The position numbers were made by a program, and so were the translations under genes. A DNA stretch of 64,000 bases, taken from Adineta vaga (taxonomy: Eukaryota > Rotifera). Each line of letters starts with the position of its first letter. The stretch's first letter is position 1. Of the stretch, positions 20,349 through 32,886 are shown piece after piece. The stretch covers positions 3,224,001-3,288,000 of the forward strand of contig CP075497.1 of NCBI GenBank assembly GCA_021613535.1. The letters are read 5' to 3'. Under the pieces are notes generated by a model. The model ran no database searches and was not told the origin of the DNA. It worked only from the letters and a program-made list of their open reading frames with translations.

Positions 20349-23300
20349 ATGAAACGTGGGTCATTAATCCTTGAAGATGGTTCTGAATTTAATGGTTATG
20401 TATTTGGAGCAGAAACAAATACTTCTGGAGAAGTTGGTAAGGATCTTGGCAAGAAATATTTCCATTTCTATTTATTGTTTTCGATTGTAGTCTTTCAAAC
20501 TGGTATGGTTGGTTATACAGAATCATTAACAGATCCGTCGTATTGTGGTGAAATTCTTGTTCTTACTTTTCCATTGATTGGCAATTATGGTTTGTTATTT
20601 TGATCTTCAATTGAAAATCTTTATCGAATTTCATTCAATTTCTTTTTGTTCAGGTGTGCCAGATGAAAAAGCTGTTGATGAATTTGGTTTATTTCGATGG
20701 GTTGAATCAAGCAAAATTTTTGCATCTGCATTGATTGTTAGTGCTCATACTGAACAGTATAGCCATTGGAATGCTGTTGAATCTCTATCATCATGGTTGA
20801 AGAAACATAATGTTCCTGGTCTATATGGTTAGTCTTCGTATTTTTTATTGTTGGTTATTATTCGATCGAAGAATAATTGTTGATATTTAGGAATTGATAC
20901 ACGAATGTTAACAAAAAAACTTCGTGAACATGGAACAATGCTTGGCAAAGTAAATCGTTCTTATTCTCATTTCAATCTTTTTTATAGTGAATTATCATTA
21001 GATTGTTATCGAAGGAACTGATCCAAAATCCATTACATTCCAAGATCAAAATAAAGCTAATCTAATGATGCAAGTTTCCATTCCAGTAAATGAATTTGTT
21101 GAATATTTTTCTTCAGTAATTTATATTGTTGCTTGATTAGAAACCACGTGTTTTTAATCCAACAGGAAAAATATCGATTGCTTGTATTGATTGTGGTCTG
21201 AAATACAATCAATTACGAATTCTATGCCAACTGGGTGCAAAAGTAACTGTATTTCCATGGAATCACCCTGTGAAACAAGAGGGTATAATGTTCTTTAAAA
21301 AAATTCATTAGCAAATTCTTCAATGACCTTTATTCTCATATAGAATTTGATGGTTTATTTTTGAGTAATGGTCCTGGTGATCCTCAAAGTCAATGTCCAG
21401 AAACAATTGAAACAATTTCCACATGGTTGAATAGTAAAACTGTCAAACCAATCTTTGGTATTTGTCTTGGCCATCAGGTACATCTTCGTCCAGTATATTT
21501 ACTTCTTTAGATTTAAACAATCTATACTTTTCTAGTTGATGGCATTGGCTGCAGGGATGAAAACAGCTAAATTGAAGTATGGTAATCGTGGTCACAATCA
21601 AGTAGGTTTTTTTGAGAAAAAAATCAGTTTCAATAGTTACGTTTGTTTTGGATTGGTAGCCATGCTTATTGGAAGGAACAGAACGATGCTTTATAACTTC
21701 ACAAAATCATGGATTTGCTGTACAAACAGCACAAGGTTTACCGTCAGATTGGAGTGTACTATTTACCAACCAGAATGATCAATCGAATGAAGGCATTGTA
21801 CACAATTCCAAACCATTTTTTAGTGTGCAGTTTCATCCTGAACATTGTGCAGGACCACGTGATACTGAGTGTCTTTTCCAAGTATTTCTTGATGTTGTTC
21901 AAACATTCAAATCAAAGAATCCAATTAATGTGAAGTCTTATTTACTCGAACAGTTAACTCGACGTTGTAGTGATGAGAATGCACCACCACCAGCTTTTTG
22001 TGCTCGAGTTCGAAAAGTCTTAATACTTGGTAGTGGAGGTTTAACCATTGGACAAGCTGGTGAATTTGATTACTCCGGTTTGTTTTTTCAATCTAGAATT
22101 TCTCGCTAACATGATTCTATATTTTGAATTCTTATTCAATAGGAACACAAGCAATAAAAGCAATGAATGAAGAAAACATTTATACTGTGCTAATTAATCC
22201 AAATATAGCTACTGTTCAAACATCGAAAGGTCTTGCAAATAAAGTCTTCTTTCTACCTATTACACCAGCTTATGTGGAGGAAGTCATTCGTAATGAACGT
22301 CCTGATGGTATTTTACTTAGTTTCGGAGGACAAACTGCATTGAATTGTGGAGTACAATTACATGAATCAGGTATTTTACAAAAATATGCATGCAATGTAT
22401 TAGGGTAAGTAAATCGAAGTATTCTATAATTGAATCTGATTGTTTCGTTTTTGTTTACGTGAATAGAACACCAATTAAATCGATACAAGTAACAGAAGAT
22501 CGATCTTTATTCGCACAAAAAATGGCAAATATTGGTGAAAAAGTTGCACCATGCGAAGCTGTTCTATCTCTTGAAGAAGTAAGATTTATCAAGATGTAAC
22601 GTCTTATGTAAAATCATCTATATTATTAGGCGTTAGCATCAGCTGAACGACTTGGTTATCCAGTTCTTGTTCGGTTTGTATATTATTGCGACAAATCTTC
22701 ATAACAATTGATTTTATCTTTGTAGTGCTGCTTTCGCTCTTGGTGGTCTTGGCTCAGGGTTTGCCGATAATCGTGAAGAACTTATTCCATTAGTGACTTC
22801 TGCATTGGCACATTCATCTCAACTATTAATCGATAAATCTCTCAAAGGTTGGAAAGAAGTTGAATATGAAGTTGTTCGTGATCAATATGATAACTGTATT
22901 GTGGTATGTTTAACATGAAATTTCTCCTTAGAGATGATCAATACCTCTTCTGTTTTGGTTTCAAGGTTTGCAATATGGAAAATATTGATCCATTAGGAAT
23001 TCATACGGGTGAATCTATTGTTGTTGCACCAAGTCAAACATTATCCAATGAAGAATATAATTTATTACGAAGCGTTTCAATTAAAGTTGTTCGACATTTA
23101 GGTATTGTTGGTGAATGCAATGTTCAATATGCATTAAATCCATCACGTAGTGAATATTATATAATTGAAGTTAATGCAAGATTATCACGTTCATCTGCAT
23201 TGGCATCGAAAGCTACTGGTTATCCACTCGCTTATATAGCAGCTAAACTTGCATTAGGAATGAGTTTAGTTCGATTAAAAAATAGTATAACAAATGAAAC

Positions 23301-26300
23301 ATGTGCTTGTTTTGAACCAAGTCTTGATTATGTGACTATTAAAGTTCCACGATGGGATTTAAGGAAATTTGTTCGTTGTTCAAATAAGATTGGCAGTTCG
23401 AGTAATTGAAGATGAACATTTTTATGGAAATGAAAACACGATTGTTTTCTTTTATTTTTTAGTGAAAAGTGTAGGTGAAGTGATGTCAATTGGTCGATCA
23501 TTTGAAGAAGCTTTTCAAAAGGCTTTAAGAATGGTTGATGAAGATGTGACTGGTTTTGATCCATATTCTCGAACAATAACAGATGATGTAACGATTCTTT
23601 CACTATTGTTTAATATTTTCAATTTATTCTCTTATTCTAGGAATTAAGTAGTCCGACGGATAAACGTGTTTTTATATTAGCCACAGCTCTTCGTCAAGGT
23701 TATTCAATAGAACGTTTATTTGAATTAACAAAAATTGATCCATGGTTTTTAAATAAGTTTTCAAATATTGTTGAGTTTATTATTAATCATTCTGATTCAT
23801 CATTAATTCAAGATCGATCACTTCTACTTGAAGCAAAACGTTTAGGTTTTTCTGATAAACAAATTGGAATGTATTGTGGTAGTACGGAACTTGAAGTTCG
23901 AGCATCACGAGAACGTTTTCGTATTCGACCATTTGTTAAACAAATTGATACGGTTTCTGGTGAATGGCCAGCACAAACAAATTATCTTTATTTAACTTAT
24001 CATGCTAGTAATGATGATATACAACCAAGTGTCAATGAAACATTACCAATTCTTGTTCTCGGATCAGGTGTTTATCGAATAGGTAAATAGAGACAAATCA
24101 TTCAAATTGTTTTATTTTTCAAGTAACATTTTCTAGGCAGTAGTGTGGAATTTGATTGGTGTGCAGTTGGTTGTTTGAAAGAATTGAGACGACTTGGTCA
24201 TTATACTTTAAGTATGTTTGTGGAAAAATAAATTTGATTTAGTCGTATTTAATTCATTTATTTAGTGTTAAATTGTAATCCGGAAACTGTTAGTACGGAT
24301 TATGATATGAGTGATCGATTATATTTTGAAGAAATTTCATTTGAATCCGTTCTTGATGTTTATAATTTTGAACGACCACATGGTATTATTCTTTCCATGG
24401 GTGGACAATTACCAAATAATATTGCAATGGATCTCCATCGACAAAGTCATGTTAATGTTCTCGGTAGATATTCAACAATGATAGACATTTTGAAAGATTC
24501 ATGTGTTTCTTTTTCTTTAAGGTACACTTCCGGAAAGTATTGATGCGGCAGAAAATCGTTTTAAATTTTCTCGTTTACTTGATGAAATGAATATTCGTCA
24601 ACCAAAATGGAAAGAATTATCGAATTTTGATAGTGCTAGTATATTTTGTGATTCAGTTGGTTATCCATGTCTTGTTCGTCCATCATATGTTTTATCGGGT
24701 GCAGCAATGCGTATTGTTTTTAATGCAAAAGATTTAAAAGCCTATTTAAGTGAACATGGCCTTTCAAAGGAATATCCCGTTGTTATTTCGAAATTTATTC
24801 TCGATGCAAAAGAATTAGATATTGATGCTGTTGCTTTGAATGGTAAAGTTGTTCGAATGGTATATATTCAATATTGTTTTTTTGTAAATTAGAAAGCAAC
24901 ATATTCTAATTCTATCTTCTAGGCTATTTCTGAACATGTTGAAAATGCTGGTGTTCATTCAGGTGATGCAACTCTAGTAACACCACCACAAGATCTTAAT
25001 GAACATACAATTGAAAAAATTCAAGGAATTTGTTTTTCAGTTGCTAAAGCATTACAAATATCTGGTCCATTCAATTTACAATTGATTGCAAAAGTGAGTT
25101 TTTTTTTCCACATGGAAAAAAGTCTCATTGATCTCTCTCTATCTATATATGTTTAGAATAATGAATTAAAAGTAATCGAATGTAATGTTCGTGTATCACG
25201 TTCATTTCCATTTGTTTCCAAAACACTTGATCATGATTTCATTGCTGTTGCAACACAAATTCTAGTCGGCCTGGAACCAGAACCAGTTGATGATGTTGTT
25301 TTCCTTCAATCTGAACGTGTTGGTGTCAAAGTTCCACAATTTTCATTTTCACGTCTATCGGGTATGAAAAGAAAATTGATAATGAATCTAATCTTTACAT
25401 TCGATTAAACTATTTTCGTGCAGGTGCTGATGTTTTACTTGGTGTTGAAATGATGTCAACCGGTGAAGTTGCTTGTTTTGGTGTCGATCGTTTTGATGCT
25501 TATTTAAAAGCATTAATCAGTACTGGCTATCGTATACCAAAGAAAAATATTCTTCTTTCTATTGGTTCGTACAAAGCCAAACAAGAATTATTAGTAGCTA
25601 TTCGTACATTAAAACAACTTGGCTATGAACTATATGCTAGTATTGGTACAGCTGATTTCTATGAAGCAAATAATATTAGTATTCATCCAATCGATTGGAA
25701 ATATGAACAAACAGAAATAAATTCAAATGGATTAGAAAATGGTAATGGTCAACTTGATTCACCATCAACAGAAAACAATCCACAAACAACAATTGCTGAT
25801 TATCTTGCCAACGGTTCATTCGATTTGGTTCGCTTTATGTCATTCGATTTAAAAACTCAATTCTCATCTGATTAATTTATTTTAGGTTATTAATATTCCA
25901 ATGCGTTCTACTGGATTATTTCGTGCATCTTCATTTGTAACTCAAGGATATCGATGTCGTCGATTAGCCACTGATTATAGTGTACCATTAATGACTGATG
26001 TTAAATGTGTGAAATTATTTGTTGAAGCATTACGTCGATCTAGTCGACGTGGTACAAATATTGATATGGCTATTGATTCTATATCAACAACAACACTTAT
26101 TCGATTACCAGGTTTAATTGATTGGTGAGTGAAATAATTTTTCATTATTTCTTTTTTTTTCTTTCTAAACATACGTATATATCTGTTTTTAGTCATGTTC
26201 ATTTACGAGAACCTGGTGATGAACATAAAGAAGATATTGCTAGTGGTACAGCTTCTGCTCTGGCTGGTTAGAATCTGAAGATAGATTTTCCAAAGAAATA

Positions 26301-28897
26301 ATATACTTTTTCTTTCAGGTGGTATTACCATGATTTTAGCAATGCCAAATACTAAGCCTGCTTTAACCAACGCATCCGTATTGGAAATGACTGAAAAACT
26401 TTATGAAAAGAAAGCTCTTTGTGATTATGGTTTATATATGGGTGCAAGTGTTGATAATGCTGAAGCTATTTCTGAAATAGCTTATCGTTCTGTTGGATTA
26501 AAGATGTATTTGAATACAACATTTGGTGATTTAAAACTAGATAATATGGAAGCATGGATGAAACGTAAGAAAGAACGAAGCAATTTGTTTATAATAGAAA
26601 AAGAAACGTTCTTTTGATGATTTAGATTTTCAAACTTGGCCACAAAACATGCCAATCGTTGCTCATGCTGAAGGTCAAACAGTTGCAAGTGTATTATGTT
26701 TAGCTGAAATTTATTCACGTAGTGTTCATATTGCACACGTAGCTCGTCGAGATGAAATTTTTTTGATTCGAGCAGCCAAAGCCAGAGGTTTACCAGTTAC
26801 ATGTGAAGTTACACCACATCATTTATTTCTTCATCGTGATAACACGCAACACATTTTGAAAGCGTATGGTGATAACGAAGGTTTTTGTCATGTTAAACCT
26901 GAATTACAAACAATTAGTGATTGTGAAGCTCTATGGGATAATATGGATATTATTGATTGTATTGCTACGGATCATGCACCACATACACGCGAAGAAAAAG
27001 CAAAAAAAGATAATCCACCACCAGGTTTTTCGGGTTTACAAACCGTTTTACCTTTAATGTTAACTGCTGTCAATAATGGTAAATTAACAATCGAACAGTT
27101 GATTGAAAAAATGTATACAAATCCCAAACGAATCTTCAATTTACCTGATCAAGGTAATGATACATTTATTGAAGTTGATATGGAAAGAAAATGGATTATT
27201 GATGATCAAAGTTTATTATCAAAATCGGGTTGGACACCATTTATTGGTATGCCAATGCGAGGTGCGGTACATCGTGTTGTACTTCGAGGTGAAGTTGTTT
27301 TTGTTGATGGACAAGTATTAGCTGAACAAGGAACAGGAAAAAATTTAATGAATTCACGTGTAGAACAGAATCAATTGAAACGAGTTAAAACACCACAAAA
27401 TTTACCATTAGATTTAAAACGTTCACCAAATCATGCACCACAAATACGACAACGATGTAAAGAATCTTGATGAGATATTTAATGATTTGACGTTTGTTTG
27501 TTTTCTTCAAATAGATATTAGTGAACCTAGTGCATTGGATAGACCAGAAGCATTACAGAGAATGGGTCTTGGTCTAACAAAACAACATATACTTACTGTT
27601 TTGGAATTAACTCGTGCACAAGTATATTGTCTTTTTGATATTAAATATATCTGATTGCTAACATGGTATTTTTCTAGTGTCGAGAAATCTTTACATTAGC
27701 ACATCAATATCGCAATTGTCATTTACATCATCGTCCAATTGAACCAATCTTAACTGTAATTTATTGATGTTTATATCAGATTTTGCATGTTAAATTTCAT
27801 GTTTTAGGGTAAAATTTTATCACATATGTTTTTTGAACCTTCAACACGTACGCAATGTTCATTTACCGGTGCTATGTTACGTCTTGGTGGTAGTGTTATT
27901 CCATTTGATAGTCATTTATCTTCAGTTCAAAAAGGAGAATCACTTGAAGGTAAAAGATATTCATTTTTTAACATAGAATTTTTTATCTTCGATATACATA
28001 CAATAGATTCTGTTCGAATGTTAATGAGTTATGCTGATGTAATAGTTATTCGTCATCCAGAAGTAGGTGCTGTTCAACGTGCAGCTAGTATTTCACGTGT
28101 ACCAGTAATTAATGCCGGTGATGGTATTGGTGAACATCCAACGCAAGCTCTTTTGGATATTTTTACTATTCGAGAAGAAATTGGTACATTCAATGGTTTA
28201 ACTGTATGTATTTGATCTTTAAAAGAATTTATTTGAAATGAAATCTATTTAGATTACAATGGTTGGAGATTTAAAACATGGTCGAACAGTTCATTCTCTT
28301 GCAAAATTATTAACAATGTATAGTGATAGTATGTTGTTATATTTTGATAGTTTTGCTTCTTTCATATAAATACAATATGTTTTAGAATCTATTTCACTTC
28401 ATTATGTTTCTCCACCTTCATTAGCAATGCCACAAGATGTTGTTGATTGTGTTGCATCAGCAGGCATTTCACAAGTATTGATTTTTTTGTAAAAAAAACA
28501 AAACTAAATATGACTCGTTGTTTTTTGTCGTTTTACTATAGAAATCGCATATAAATTTAGAAGAAATTCTGCCAGATACCGATGTTCTTTATATGACTCG
28601 TATTCAAAAAGAACGTTTTAATTCCGAAGAAGAATATAAAAAGGTTTTTATTTCCTACTTTAAAAATATTAAACTTCTTCTTGTCATATTTTATAGGCTT
28701 GTGGTCTCTATAAAATCACTCCTCAACTGATGCGTAATGCTAAAAAACATGGCAAAATGATTGTCATGCATCCATTACCACGTCTTGATGAAATCAGTAC
28801 TGCATTTGATAGTGATCCTCGAGCTGCCTATTTCCGTCAAGCTGAGAATGGTCTTTACATTCGGATGGCTTTGTTACGCTTATGCTTTCCAAATTAA
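20349..28897 (+). CDS. CAD: CAD trifunctional pyrimidine protein (GATase, CPSase, DHOase, ATCase)
   Basis: One continuous multi-exon gene of over 2,000 residues for the first three steps of de novo UMP synthesis in the cytosol. Domains in order: glutamine amidotransferase with catalytic Cys in FGICLGHQ and His in VQFHPEH; CPSase A half starting [21 protein letters not shown] with [15 protein letters not shown] and [20 protein letters not shown]; CPSase B half with [23 protein letters not shown] and [15 protein letters not shown]; an MGS-type allosteric domain from [12 protein letters not shown]; dihydroorotase with zinc ligands HVHLREPG and VTPHHLFL; a short linker; and ATCase with [18 protein letters not shown] and [16 protein letters not shown], ending [11 protein letters not shown]. 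All key motifs are present. Introns are about 50 nt (first: 20437-20490). The MGS-DHOase linker and the DHOase-ATCase linker are shorter than in vertebrates. The start is the ATG at 20349 ([16 protein letters not shown]), matching the family. Confidence 0.97.
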
Positions 28898-29538
28898 GTT
28901 CATGATAATTCGTTATTTCTTTTGTTGTTGTTTTTTTTTCATGTACAATCGTCAGATTATCTTCTTTTAAGATTTTGATGATTTGTTATTGTTTAAGCAT
29001 TTGAATAAAAAAAACAAGTTTAAGGTGTTTTTTTTTATTGTTAGCTCATTTTTAGATCATGTCGAAAGTATTTCGTTTTGCACCAGCCGTAAAAGAATTA
29101 CGTTTACATTTATGTCAAAAATCATCGACAAGTGAAGGTGCACGAAAATTTATTGAACAATTCTATGTGAATTTAAAACAACAAAATCCAACAACACCGA
29201 TATTGATTCGAGAATGTTCAAATATTAATCCAACATTATGGACACGATATGAATATGGAATTGAAAAACAAATTCCATTAACTGGCATGAGTGCTGAACA
29301 AGTCTTAAATGCAGTCGAAAGTTTAACAAGCAAAACAACGTCAACCAGTGCCAATCGGTTGCCAAAATAGACTTTTGTACTTTTTTTTCTTCTTTTTCTC
29401 ATCTTCGACTTACCATTTAGATAGATTATGACTCTTCTCTTTGTTTCCTAAATAAAAGCACACATGTTTGAATCCAATAAATGTTCATTTGATCTATTCC
29501 TATTTTTAGATTAGTTTCATTCGTTTTAGCATCAAAAT
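28898..29538 (+). promoter_or_regulatory. Two intercistronic acceptor sites in the CAD-NDUFA2-ESF1 tandem
   Basis: The spacers 28898-29058 and 29371-29538 each contain an AATAAA-type signal (near 29005; near 29450 and 29477), then a polypyrimidine-AG acceptor just before the next ATG. This is the arrangement expected for polyadenylation of one message coupled to trans-splicing of the next. The interval also covers NDUFA2 itself. Confidence 0.5.
29059..29370 (+). CDS. NDUFA2: NADH dehydrogenase (ubiquinone) 1 alpha subcomplex subunit 2
   Basis: A single 103-residue exon. MSKVFRFAPAVKELRLHLCQ followed by KFIEQFY, NPTTPILIREC and ARYEYGIEK-like sequence (WTRYEYGIEKQIPL), is the thioredoxin-like B8 accessory subunit of mitochondrial complex I. 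The length matches the family. It lies 161 bp after the CAD stop and 168 bp before ESF1 on the same strand. The acceptor-like TCATTTTTAG ends three bases before its ATG, and AATAAA-type signals for CAD lie just upstream near 29005. Confidence 0.93.
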   Translation: MSKVFRFAPAVKELRLHLCQKSSTSEGARKFIEQFYVNLKQQNPTTPILIRECSNINPTLWTRYEYGIEKQIPLTGMSAEQVLNAVESLTSKTTSTSANRLPK

Positions 29539-31844
29539 ATGGATGAATTGAAGAAAGATGATCGTTTTAATCATATTATGAAAGATCCACGTTTTCGTCC
29601 GGCATCAAAAAGTGAACGAAAACTTAAAATTGATCGACGTTTTGCATCGATGTTCAATGATTCTAAATTCAAATTGAAATATACAGTTGATAAACGTGGA
29701 CGACCATTGTTAAAAGAACATACAACACGTGATGACATGAAGAAATTTTATCATTTGGAAGAAGATGAGGATGAAAGTAGTTCAACATCATCTGAAGAAG
29801 AATCAGACAATGAAATGAAAAAGAAAAAAAAATCATCAGATGATGAAGAATTAAATGAATTACTTGAAAGTGAAGAAAGTGAAGAGAGTGATGATGACGA
29901 AGATGAAGATGAAGATGACAATAAAGGTGAACAAGAAGAAGAATCAAGTTCTTCCGATGAAGATGAAGAAATTCCTAATGCTGAGGATGGCATTGAATGG
30001 AATGACTTTGATGATAAATGTGTTCGGTATATACTTTTTATTTATCATTAAATAGAAACAAAATGATTTTTTATTTAGTACTGAAGATGTTAGTCATCGA
30101 ATAGCTGTATGCAATATGGATTGGGACCGTGTACGAGCTGTTGATATCTTTCTTCTTTTAAATTCTTGGAAACCAGCTGATGGTACTATTAAATCTGTCA
30201 CAATCTATCCATCAGAATATGGATTACAACAATTGGAAACGGAAAAAAAGTTTGGTCCATTACCTGGAACTACAAAACCAGTTAATACAACTGATCAGTA
30301 GGTTTTCTCTTTTTACATATTCGATATGTCGTGTGTTTTCCATAGAAATGGTAATGGTAGTGGTCATCAAAGTGAAGCTGAAGAAGAGCCTGATGAACCT
30401 GAAGTAAAATCTGATGATGATGATGATGTACCAAACTACAATCAAAATGATGATCAAGATACAACTGATCCAGTTATGCGTGAACGTTTACGAAAATATC
30501 AATTAAATCGTTTGAAATATTACTATGCAGTTGTTGAATGCGATAGTGAAGCAACAGCTGCTAAGATTTACGAAGAATGTGATGGACTTGAATATGAAAC
30601 CAGTGCTGTTCGTTTAGATTTACGTTTTATACCGGATTCAGTTACATTTGATTCTTCTATTCCACCACATGATCAATGTACGCAAATACCAGATAAAACA
30701 TTATATAAACCACAGTTATTTCGTAACACAGCATTAACACAAACAAAAGTACGTTGTACATGGGATGAAACACCTATTGAACGACGTCGATTAACAAAGA
30801 AAAAATATACATTAGAAGAATTAGAAAAAGTTGATTTAGATGCTTATTTAGCATCTGGAACTGATGAAGAACCCGAAGAAGATGACGCTGAAAATAATGA
30901 AGATAGTGAAGATGAAAATGAGAAGAAAAATGATGATGGTGTTTTTAAAGTTCCAACATCTATACCTTCAGCTTCTAAAAATAACAAAAAAAATCAACCA
31001 ATTGTTCGAGCACCTAGTATCCTCAGTACTCAAGATGACATAGATCGTTATAGGTATATTATACATCAAATTTCTTTTCTTATAGAAACCTGTTTTTTTT
31101 TCTTCCTTTCTTTTATTTAGAGCTTTACTATTAGATTTTAATGAAGATCCTAAACCGGAAAAAAAATCTAAGAAGAAAACATTAACAACTTTCTTCGACG
31201 AAGAGGCCAGTGATGATGAAGCGTCTCGAGAAGCTATTGGTGATGATGGTGACGATGATAGTGAAGATGATATTGATATGGAAATTACATGGACACCAGG
31301 ATTAAAAGGCAAAATTGACCAAAAAACGACGAAACAAAATGACAAGAAGAATAATAAATCAAATCTTGTTAAAAATCAATTGGAACAAGAAGACAATGAA
31401 AGAGAAGATTCATTTGATAATAATCGAGAAACACTTGAATTACTAGCTGTAGACGATGAAGTTGATGGTAAACGTGACTATAATCTTCGTGATATGATTA
31501 AATCTCATAAACAATCGACGAAAGCAGCTGCTAAAAATGCTAAAAAATCGAAAAAACATCAACAAAACGTGTCAACTGAAACTATCGCCAACAATAAATC
31601 CAATGATGATGCTTTTCAATTAAATGTTAATGATCAACGTTTTGAAGCTATTTTCAATAAATCAGCATTCAATATCGATCAAACTGATCCACAATTCAAA
31701 GCAACAGCTGGTACACAACGTTTAATCGAAGAAAAATTAAAAAAACGAAAATTAGAAAATATATCTTCTTCATCATCACGAACTGGTCATGATGACGATG
31801 ATATTGTTGCTAAATTGAAAAGAAAATCTGCAAAAAAAGATTAA
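29539..31844 (+). CDS. ESF1: ESF1 nucleolar pre-rRNA processing protein
   Basis: Four exons encode about 710 residues. The N-terminus ([17 protein letters not shown], then [10 protein letters not shown]) and [11 protein letters not shown] are ESF1 signatures. Acidic Ser/Asp/Glu tracts (about residues 75-150) precede [33 protein letters not shown], the core domain, then [20 protein letters not shown] and [13 protein letters not shown]. The C-terminus has [11 protein letters not shown] and, near the end, the NUC153 motif FNVNDQRF-type ([20 protein letters not shown]). ESF1 acts in 18S rRNA maturation in the nucleolus. Antisense open frames over the acidic tracts are composition artefacts. A TCGTTTTAG acceptor lies nine bases before the ATG. 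Confidence 0.95.
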
Positions 31845-32886
31845 TCGTTAAATAAAAACAAATTGTTTTGTATGATGATAGGAAATTCATTTCTTTTTTT
31901 TCACTTTTTAAAACCAGAAATCGATGTCGTGAGAGAAAACTTCATAATTATATTAAATTACAAGATATATTTCGAGATGAAAATTGTTTTTCAATTGAAT
32001 TATATATCCATTCTATGATTGATTACTCATTTCATGTAAACATGCAATCAATGAAGAATTGTACTTTTGTTTTAGAGCAAAAAATAAGTTTATTCATCTG
32101 ATCTTTTCATGTATGAAATACGAATAGATCTTTGTTCTGTTGAAAACTCACCTAATGAATATTCATTATTTATTTTTACTCTTACGACTACTATTGTTTT
32201 CCTTCAGTTTTTGTTTATCTGATACAAATGTATTGACATTCTTTATTCAAGAAGAAAAATGTAATTATAATAGAATAGAAACTGATCTATACAGACATAC
32301 GCATTCGTCATTATTTTTGATAATAAAATATGTCTTAATACTATGGAATCCTTATTAATATTAATCCAATTATAATTCTCGAATGGTTCATAAAACTACG
32401 ACAAAAAAAATCTTCTTTCTGATATAAAAGGAAATATTCATTAGCCTGTAAGTCAAGATTTCTTTGAAGTTCTTCGATTAATATACATAATTCCATTTCT
32501 TGCTGTTCTTTCCAATGCTCATATCACTATATTCAACAAAATCATGAAACAATCATAGTTACATTGAGTATCTTTTTCTCTTTCGAAATCTTCGAACATA
32601 AATCAATTAAGAATTGCTTATCATGTATATCTTATTCTCATCCGCATATCAAACATGAGATCTATGCGAGTTTCTACAATTTTTTCCGCTTTGCTAGCAA
32701 GATCAGAGAGATAAATGACAAATCGCTTTAATTGGAAACGTCACTTTCAAGGCTATTCTCAATCATTATGAATTTCGTTATTAATGTTTTATTTCAAACT
32801 ATTCAATCGAATTGATTTATACTCTTTATCTACTAATAAAAATACACACATATATTATGGATAAAAAGAAACTAAAAAAATATATT
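31845..32886. other. Convergent intergenic region between ESF1 and SPIN90-like gene
   Basis: About 1 kb. The first half is AT-rich 3' flank; short frames at 31868-32101 and 32140-32358 have no family resemblance. The second half carries broken coding-like sequence on the minus strand, listed separately. Confidence 0.4.
32380..32760 (-). pseudogene. Possible decayed coiled-coil gene fragment
   Basis: Reading the minus strand, one frame gives FQLKRFVIYLSDLASKAEKI continuing to RIDLMFDMRMR before a stop, then DKQFLIDLCSKISKEKKIL, then in another stretch EHWKEQQEMELCILIEELQR followed by NLDLQANEYF. The helical, Lys/Glu/Leu-rich periodicity and sensible codon use look like former coding sequence, but stops and the absence of consistent splice sites break it. 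I cannot assign a family; a chance coiled-coil-like composition is possible. It lies downstream of the SPIN90-like stop on the same strand. Confidence 0.3.

Noticed and set aside
29669-29993. Antisense open frames over the ESF1 acidic tract
   Set aside because: Ser/His-rich translations are the mirror of GAA/GAT codons in ESF1; no start context or family resemblance.
32140-32358. Small ORF with signal-peptide-like start after ESF1
   Set aside because: No acceptor, no recognisable mature domain, AT-rich; likely chance.
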